This document shows positions 59,167 to 64,000 of a stretch of DNA of 64,000 nt, in pieces. Both the position numbers and the translations under genes were made by a program. The notes below the pieces were generated by a model that was not told where the DNA came from, made no database searches, and saw nothing but the letters and a program-made list of their open reading frames with translations. Each line of letters opens with the position of its first letter. Within the stretch, counting starts at the first letter, position 1. The DNA is from Alphaproteobacteria bacterium (GTDB lineage Bacteria; Pseudomonadota; Alphaproteobacteria; Micropepsales; Micropepsaceae): assembly GCA_019245415.1 (NCBI GenBank), contig JAFARO010000007.1, positions 124,001 through 188,000 of the forward strand. The letters run 5' to 3'.

Positions 59167-59835
59167 TCACGACAACGCCTCGATCAAACTCTGGAACAGC
59201 GCCACCCCGTCCGTGCCGCCAAGCAGCGGATCGACGACGCGCTCGGGATGCGGCATCAGGCCCATGACGTTGCGCGTCTCGTTCAGGATGCCGGCGATGT
59301 TGCGCGCCGAGCCGTTGGGATTGTCGCCCTCCACATAGCGGAAGACGACGCGGTTCTCGCCTTCCAGCCGGTCGAGCGTCGCCTCGTCGGCGAAGTAATT
59401 GCCGTCGCCATGGGCGACCGGAAACACCACGCGCTGCCCCTTGTCGTATTTGCGGGTGAAGGCCGACTGAGTCTCCTCTACCGTCATCGCCACCGGACGG
59501 CAGACGAATTTCAGATCCGCATTGCGCATCAGCGCGCCGGGCAGAAGATGGCTCTCGGTCAGCACCTGGAAGCCGTTGCAGATGCCGAGCACCATGCCGC
59601 CCTTGTCGGCGTGCGCCTTGACCGCGCGCATGATCGCCGACTGGCTCGCCATCGCGCCGCTGCGCAGATAGTCGCCATACGAGAAGCCGCCCGGCAGAAC
59701 CACCAGGTCGACGGACGGCAACGCGCTGTCGCCATGCCACACCATATGCGGGTCGCGGCCGGTCAGCTGCTTGAGCGCCGTCTGCGCGTCGCGGTCGCAA
59801 TTGGAAGCCGGAAAGACGACGACCGCGGACTTCAT
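59167..59835 (-). CDS. purQ: Phosphoribosylformylglycinamidine synthase subunit PurQ
   Basis: The glutaminase subunit that supplies ammonia to PurL. A 222-residue class I amidotransferase with nucleophile Cys86 (GICNGFQVL), [15 protein letters not shown] and PHPERV (His/Glu of the triad). The ATG at 59835 overlaps the stop of the DUF2059 gene (ATGA at 59832-59835), an unusual upstream partner. Confidence 0.97.
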   Translation of the reverse strand: MKSAVVVFPASNCDRDAQTALKQLTGRDPHMVWHGDSALPSVDLVVLPGGFSYGDYLRSGAMASQSAIMRAVKAHADKGGMVLGICNGFQVLTESHLLPGALMRNADLKFVCRPVAMTVEETQSAFTRKYDKGQRVVFPVAHGDGNYFADEATLDRLEGENRVVFRYVEGDNPNGSARNIAGILNETRNVMGLMPHPERVVDPLLGGTDGVALFQSLIEALS

Positions 59836-60359
59836 GCGTGTTCCTGGTTCTTGGGCAGCGTTTTCAAAAACTTCTCCAGCGCCTCCCGCGCCAGCTGCCG
59901 TCCCCAGGCCATGCCCGCCGGTGTCATGTCCTTGATCATCGCGGGCAGCGTCGCAATGTAGCGCTTTCCAAGCTCGCTGCGATAGAAATCCGCCAAAGCG
60001 TGCAGATCGGCTTCGCTGAAATGCTGCGCATAGACGACCGCGATGGCACGCTTGAGCTCGGGTTCACGTGAGACGAACTCGTCGCTGAGAATATTCTTGT
60101 AGCGCTCGATGTCCGCATCGGCGAGATCGGGATGCTGCGCCTTCACCTCCGCCATGGCGTAATTCATCATCGTATTGATCATCTGCGTCATGTTGCTCAT
60201 CGCATTCGTGGCGTCGAGCAGATCGAGCGCCGCCGCGATTTGGCTCTCCGTCGGCGCAGTCTGAGTCGGCGCGGCGCTCGCTGCCGGTGGGGATGATTGG
60301 GCATGGGCCGCGCCCGATAGAGCCGCCGCCAGAACAGCTCCGAGAATCGCCGCACGCAT
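59832..60359 (-). CDS. Exported DUF2059 protein
   Basis: A 175-residue protein with a signal peptide ([20 protein letters not shown]) and an Ala/Pro/Thr-rich linker. The helical DUF2059 domain has [26 protein letters not shown] with the family's F-T/S-x-x-[DE]-L pattern. Its function is unknown; members are periplasmic. It is between purS and purQ and coupled to purQ by ATGA, so it is translated with the purine enzymes. The start at 60359 is the only one with a signal peptide. Confidence 0.85.
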   Translation of the reverse strand: MRAAILGAVLAAALSGAAHAQSSPPAASAAPTQTAPTESQIAAALDLLDATNAMSNMTQMINTMMNYAMAEVKAQHPDLADADIERYKNILSDEFVSREPELKRAIAVVYAQHFSEADLHALADFYRSELGKRYIATLPAMIKDMTPAGMAWGRQLAREALEKFLKTLPKNQEHA

Positions 60360-60373
60360 GAGAGCTCTCCGCA

Positions 60374-60613
60374 CTACCGCAACTCGATCTCGTATTTTTC
60401 GATCACCGTGTTGGCGAGCAGCTTTTCGCACATCTGGGTGAGCGCGGCCCGCGCCTTTTGCGCATCGCTCTCATGCAGATCCAGGTCGATGACCTTGCCT
60501 TGGCGGACCTCGCCGACGCTGTCGAAGCCCAGACCGTTGAGCGCGTGCCCGATGGCTTTTCCCTGCGGGTCGAGGACGCCGTTCTTGAGGGTGACGAAGA
60601 CGCGGGCTTTCAT
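60374..60613 (-). CDS. purS: Phosphoribosylformylglycinamidine synthase subunit PurS
   Basis: A 79-residue PurS: MKARVFVTLKNGVLDPQGKA, IGHALNGLGF and VIDLDLHESDAQKARAAL. It forms a dimer that links PurQ to the small PurL. The order purC-purS-purQ-purL is retained with two extra genes. The start is ATG 60613, 2 bases after the stop of the preceding small gene. Confidence 0.97.
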   Translation of the reverse strand: MKARVFVTLKNGVLDPQGKAIGHALNGLGFDSVGEVRQGKVIDLDLHESDAQKARAALTQMCEKLLANTVIEKYEIELR

Positions 60614-60615
60614 TG

Positions 60616-60978
60616 TCACTCCAGAACGTATGGCTTGCATTGATAGGTCTTGGGCACGAACACCCCGCCGGTGAGGATGTTGGTGCGGCGATCGAGATGG
60701 AAGTGCGCTATCGGATTCCAATCGATCGCATCGTCCGTGATCTTGAGACTGGGATCCTCGGCGGGCCCCAGGAAACCCTTCCACTTCGCGGTGTCGCTCT
60801 TGTCGACGGCGAAATCGACCGTGCTGTATCCCGCACTGACGATCTCGATCCGGAGATAGCGCACCGAGGGCTGCTCGTTCGGCGCCGCATCGGTTTGGTT
60901 GCACTCGAGATATTGCGGCGCCGCAATAGCAGGGGCCGCCGACAGCAACAGGACCCCAGCCCACCCGGGAAAACGCAT
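60616..60978 (-). CDS. Small exported protein inside the pur operon, unknown function
   Basis: A 120-residue protein with a signal peptide (MRFPGWAGVLLLSAAPAIAA). The mature domain has two Cys (LECNQTD and YQCKPY) and a beta-rich pattern (YLRIEIVSAGYSTVDFAVD, FHLDRRTNILTGGVFVPK). The start at 60978 has GGAGGAG eight bases upstream, the best ribosome site in the cluster. The stop is 2 bases before purS. I recognise no family. Confidence 0.75.
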   Translation of the reverse strand: MRFPGWAGVLLLSAAPAIAAPQYLECNQTDAAPNEQPSVRYLRIEIVSAGYSTVDFAVDKSDTAKWKGFLGPAEDPSLKITDDAIDWNPIAHFHLDRRTNILTGGVFVPKTYQCKPYVLE

Positions 60979-61004
60979 CGTCGAGCTCCTCCCAGTTACA
61001 ATGC

Positions 61005-61769
61005 TCAGCGCACCAGTTGGGGGCCTTTCGCCTCGCCTTGCACCGATTCGGGCATGATGCCAAGGCGGCGCGCGACCTCGCTGTAAGCCTCGACCACACC
61101 GCCCAGATCGCGGCGGAAGCGGTCCTTGTCGAGCTTGTTGCTCGTCTGCGCATCCCACAGCCGGCAGGAGTCCGGGCTGATCTCGTCGGCCAGCACGATG
61201 CGCATGTAGTCGCTTTCCCACAGCCGGCCGAACTCGACCTTGAAATCGACCAAGCGGATGCCGACGCCGAGAAACAGGCCCGAGAGGAAATCGTTGATGC
61301 GGATGGTCAGATTGACCATGTCGTCGAGATCCTGCGGGCTCGCCCAGCCGAACGCCGTGATGTGCTCCTCGCTGACCCAAGGATCGTGCAGCGCGTCGTT
61401 CTTGTAATAGTACTCGATGATCGAACGCGGCAGCGCGCTGCCCTCTTCGATGCCCAGCCGCTTGGCCAGCGAGCCCGCCGCGACGTTGCGCACCACGACC
61501 TCGAGCGGGATGATCTCGACCTCCTTGACGAGCTGCTCGCGCATGTTGATGCGGCGCACGAAATGGGTGGGCACGCCGATCGCGTTGAGCTGAGTCATCA
61601 GGTATTCGCTGATGCGGTTGTTGAGCACGCCCTTGCCGTCGAGCACGGCCTTCTTGGTGGCGTCGAAGGCGGTGGTGTCGTCCTTGAAATACTGGATGAG
61701 GGTTCCGGGCTCGGGCCCCTCATAGAGGATCTTGGCCTTGCCCTCGTAGATCTGGCGGCGGCGTTTCAT
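61005..61769 (-). CDS. purC: SAICAR synthetase
   Basis: Joins aspartate to CAIR in purine synthesis. A 254-residue enzyme with [52 protein letters not shown] and [12 protein letters not shown], all family signatures. It is first in the purine cluster and divergent from the zeta-subunit gene. No riboswitch or clear PurR site was found in the 188-base gap upstream. Confidence 0.97.
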   Translation of the reverse strand: MKRRRQIYEGKAKILYEGPEPGTLIQYFKDDTTAFDATKKAVLDGKGVLNNRISEYLMTQLNAIGVPTHFVRRINMREQLVKEVEIIPLEVVVRNVAAGSLAKRLGIEEGSALPRSIIEYYYKNDALHDPWVSEEHITAFGWASPQDLDDMVNLTIRINDFLSGLFLGVGIRLVDFKVEFGRLWESDYMRIVLADEISPDSCRLWDAQTSNKLDKDRFRRDLGGVVEAYSEVARRLGIMPESVQGEAKGPQLVR

Positions 61770-61957
61770 GGAGCGGTTCCTTCGGGCTTGGCGCCCAAAA
61801 CGGAAGACGGGACCCCGTCAAAGGGGCAAAATAGGGGGAGGGAGGGCGCGGCGCAATGTTGCGGTTCGCGCCGTCAGCGCCTATCTCTGGGCGGATGGAA
61901 GCGATGGCCTCGCGCTTCGGCCATTGCAAGATTTTTCTTCTCTATCAAGAGGTTGTG

Positions 61958-62290
61958 ATGGAAGACGCGTTCAAGGACCGGGAGCGGGGGTTCGAGAGAA
62001 AATGGGCCCATGACGAGGAGCTGCGCTTCAAGGTTCTGGCGCGGCGCGACCGGTTGGTCGGCGAGTGGGCCGCTGGCGAGCTGGGCCTGGCGGGCGCGCA
62101 GGCCAAGGAATACGCCATGTCGGTGGTCCGGGCCGACTTCAAGCATCCCGGCCATGAGGACGTCGTGGCCAAGATTCGCGCCGATTTCGACGCCGCCAAG
62201 CTCGCCCGCACCGACAACGCCATCCGCGAGAAGATGGAAGAGCTGCTGACGCTCGCGGGCAGGCAGGTGATGGCCGAGGCGTCGCGCTAG
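61958..62290 (+). CDS. F1-ATPase inhibitor subunit zeta (DUF1476)
   Basis: A 110-residue helical protein matching the zeta subunit described from Paracoccus, which blocks reverse rotation of F1-ATPase by inserting its N-terminus: FKDRERGFERKWAHDEELRFK, RRDRLVGEWAAGELGL and YAMSVVRADFKHPGHEDVVAK. AAGAGG is before the ATG at 61958; the longer upstream frame is not supported. It converges with the LytTR gene, and the stops overlap (CTAG at 62287-62290). Confidence 0.92.
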   Translation: MEDAFKDRERGFERKWAHDEELRFKVLARRDRLVGEWAAGELGLAGAQAKEYAMSVVRADFKHPGHEDVVAKIRADFDAAKLARTDNAIREKMEELLTLAGRQVMAEASR

Positions 62291-63198
62291 CCTTCCTTCA
62301 GCTTGGCGAGCGCCTGCGGATAGCGGCGCGACAGAGGCACTTCGAGCGTTCCCAGGCACACCGTGTAGTCGCCGGAGCCGGCCGGGCTGAGCCCCGTCAA
62401 CTGACCGGCATTGACGAGCCAGGAGCGGTGCGTGCGCAGGAAGCCGCGCGCCGCAAGTTCGCCCTCCAGCGCCGAAAGCGGCGAGCGCATCAGAAGCCTT
62501 CGTCCATCGGCGAGCACGAACTCCACATAGTTGCCGGCGGAGGCGATCGCCAACACCTCATCCAATTTCACGCGGGTGAGCTTTGCGCCGTCGCGGATGT
62601 CGAAGGTCAGAGTCTGGCCGGGGGCCTCGACCAACTGCTGCTGGCGCAGCAGATGTTCGATCAAGGCGAACCCGGCGACGAACAGGCCATAGCCCAGACC
62701 ATCCTTTCGCAGCTCATAGAAATAGTGCGGCCAGAACGCCCCGAAATCGTAATGCGCGCCGGCAAGGCGATAGATCAGCATCCTCAAGCCCACGAAGCCG
62801 CCGACATGGGCGAGCGAGAACGCCATCGCCGCCGGGACGTGCAGCAGCAGCTTCCAGCGCGGCCGCACCGCGGGCGGGGCCAGCCGGTAGGCGAGCCAGG
62901 GAATCCAGAAGAAGAGCATCAGCGCGACCCAGCTCGATCCTTCCCAGATCAGCGGTCCAAGGATGCCGTCCTGCGGCCGGTCATGGGCGATGGTGATGAC
63001 GTTGATGGCGTTGATGGCCGCCACCAGGATCGCCGTGGCGCCATAGGCGATGAAAAAGGTGCGCCGGCGGACGCCGCCCGTCCCCAAGGCGTCGCCGCCT
63101 ATCCCAAGCCATCGCCAGACGTCCCCGAGGACGTGCTTGCCGCCCCTGGCCTCTTTCGAAGGCGGCGGCAAGGACGCAGATTGGAGGGGACCGGACAT
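62287..63198 (-). CDS. Membrane-bound LytTR-type transcriptional regulator
   Basis: A 303-residue protein with about four N-terminal helices (about residues 45-190: FFIAYGATAILVAAINA, WVALMLFFWIPWLAY and others). The C-terminal LytTR DNA-binding domain is at about 205-300 (LDEVLAIASAGNYVEFVLAD, LEGELAARGFLRTHRSWLVN). Such proteins sense a membrane signal directly and bind DNA. Its ATG is only 12 bases from that of the divergent PQQ dehydrogenase, which it may control. Confidence 0.88.
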   Translation of the reverse strand: MSGPLQSASLPPPSKEARGGKHVLGDVWRWLGIGGDALGTGGVRRRTFFIAYGATAILVAAINAINVITIAHDRPQDGILGPLIWEGSSWVALMLFFWIPWLAYRLAPPAVRPRWKLLLHVPAAMAFSLAHVGGFVGLRMLIYRLAGAHYDFGAFWPHYFYELRKDGLGYGLFVAGFALIEHLLRQQQLVEAPGQTLTFDIRDGAKLTRVKLDEVLAIASAGNYVEFVLADGRRLLMRSPLSALEGELAARGFLRTHRSWLVNAGQLTGLSPAGSGDYTVCLGTLEVPLSRRYPQALAKLKEG

Positions 63199-63210
63199 GG
63201 GGCTGAAGAT

Positions 63211-64000
63211 ATGACACGCCTGATCGATATGGCAGTGGGCGCCGCCGTCGCGGCCATCCTGCTCGCTCCCTGCGCCAAAGCGGCGGAGCCGGGCTGGATG
63301 CAGTATGGCGGCGACGAGCGGGGCCAGCGCTATTCCCAAGCCCGTCAGATCACGCCCGAGAACGTCACCCGGCTCGCCGTCGCCTGGCGCTTCTCGACCG
63401 GCGATCTTGCGACCAAGGGCAAGGCCATCCGACGCGCTTCGTTCGAGAACACCCCGATCCTCGCCGCGGGCCGGCTCATCGTGTGCTCGCCGTTCGACGA
63501 AGTCAGCGCGCTCGACCCTGCCAACGGCAAGGCGCTGTGGCGCTTCGATCCCAAGCTGAACATCGATATCATCTATCCCAACGACTACATCTGCCGCGGC
63601 GTCGCCTATGGCGGCGGACGCATCTATCTCAACACCGCCGACCGCCGCCTGATCGCGCTCGACGTCGCCACCGGAAAGCCCATCGACGGTTTCGGGCAAG
63701 GCGGAACGGTGGTGATACCGCCCGGCGAACAGCGCGAGGGCCGCGCCAAGCGCTTCGGGCGCATCCATACGACGTCGGCGCCGGTCGTTTCCCACGGCGT
63801 GGTGATCGTCGGCTCCTCCATCGACGACAACCAAAAGGTCGACGAATTGCGCGGCACGGTGCATGCCTACGATGCCATCACCGGGGCGCCGCGCTGGAGC
63901 TTCGATCCCCTGAAGGACCAGAACCCGCCCTTCCGCGGCGGTGCAGCGAATGTGTGGGCGCCGATGAGCGTCGACGAGACGCGCGGCCTCGTCTTCCTTC
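63211..64000 (+). CDS. PQQ-dependent dehydrogenase, N-terminal part (continues off window)
   Basis: The frame is open from ATG 63211 to the window end, 263 codons. After a signal peptide (MTRLIDMAVGAAVAAILLAP) come quinoprotein elements: WMQYGGDERGQRYSQARQIT, NVTRLAVAWRFSTGD, TPILAAGRLIVCSPFDEVSALD, GGGRIYLNTADRRLIALD and ANVWAPMSVDE. The match is to PQQ glucose/quinoprotein dehydrogenases with a propeller. No membrane anchor as in Gcd is seen at the N-terminus, so it is probably periplasmic. The remainder is outside the window. Confidence 0.88.
   Translation, partial: MTRLIDMAVGAAVAAILLAPCAKAAEPGWMQYGGDERGQRYSQARQITPENVTRLAVAWRFSTGDLATKGKAIRRASFENTPILAAGRLIVCSPFDEVSALDPANGKALWRFDPKLNIDIIYPNDYICRGVAYGGGRIYLNTADRRLIALDVATGKPIDGFGQGGTVVIPPGEQREGRAKRFGRIHTTSAPVVSHGVVIVGSSIDDNQKVDELRGTVHAYDAITGAPRWSFDPLKDQNPPFRGGAANVWAPMSVDETRGLVFL

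Noticed and set aside
61770..61957. Purine riboswitch or PurR box upstream of purC
   Set aside because: No conserved aptamer core or palindrome could be recognised; the G-rich stretch alone is not evidence.

Overview
The window is high-GC DNA from an alphaproteobacterium. This is inferred from gene content: an F1-ATPase inhibitor zeta subunit (DUF1476), a DUF2336 protein, the order purC-purS-purQ-purL-bolA-grxD, a CcmI/CycH-like TPR protein, an MloK1-like potassium channel, SOS boxes of the GAAC-N7-GAAC type, and a CtrA-type TTAA-N7-TTAA box. The genus cannot be fixed from sequence alone; a Micropepsales/Rhizomicrobium-like lineage is only a guess. Most of the window is ordinary chromosome packed into short operons, many with 4-bp ATGA or GTGA stop/start overlaps.

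Left edge (1-2.5 kb): the right end of an integrated element with a large serine integrase. It interrupts a family-2 glycosyltransferase gene at the conserved PRTKP motif. 2.7-8.8 kb: a coupled flavin monooxygenase / SDR / ferritin-like operon, a TetR regulator, two paralogous exported TPR proteins and a class II aldolase. 8.8-16.4 kb: an orphan molybdo-hydroxylase large subunit, glycerol kinase, small exported proteins, a secreted zincin-like protein and a DUF2336 protein below a CtrA-like box. 16.6-25.9 kb: moaA-nadK, a receiver/HPt pair, Nudix hydrolase, lytic transglycosylase, HIT protein with cation/Ca antiporter, ThiO with a CDP-alcohol-phosphotransferase-like protein, an outer-membrane barrel and a GH19 lysin.

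26-36 kb: msrA-ggt, a 72-residue lysine-rich membrane-anchored protein below a perfect SOS box, purB, an oligopeptide-type ABC transporter with eroded ATPase motifs, and a multicopper oxidase. 35-44 kb: radC, map, DUF2231, a CinA-type protein, trmJ with a CcmI-like gene, icd with a small coupled operon, and a VOC/MarR pair around a perfect palindromic operator. 44-52.5 kb: MarR-alaS-potassium channel in one coupled run, recA with an SOS-like box, a glycosyltransferase, sqdB and rpsD with a near-consensus promoter.

52.5-64 kb: a GloVer-repeat exported protein, a GST, a Tat-exported nitroreductase-like protein, grxD-bolA, the purine cluster purL-purQ-purS-purC with two small exported-protein genes inside it, the zeta subunit, a membrane LytTR regulator and the start of a PQQ dehydrogenase. 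Intergenic gaps carry several families of dispersed palindromic (REP/BIME-like) repeats. No tRNA, rRNA or CRISPR array was seen, and no gene-free stretch exceeds about 300 bases.
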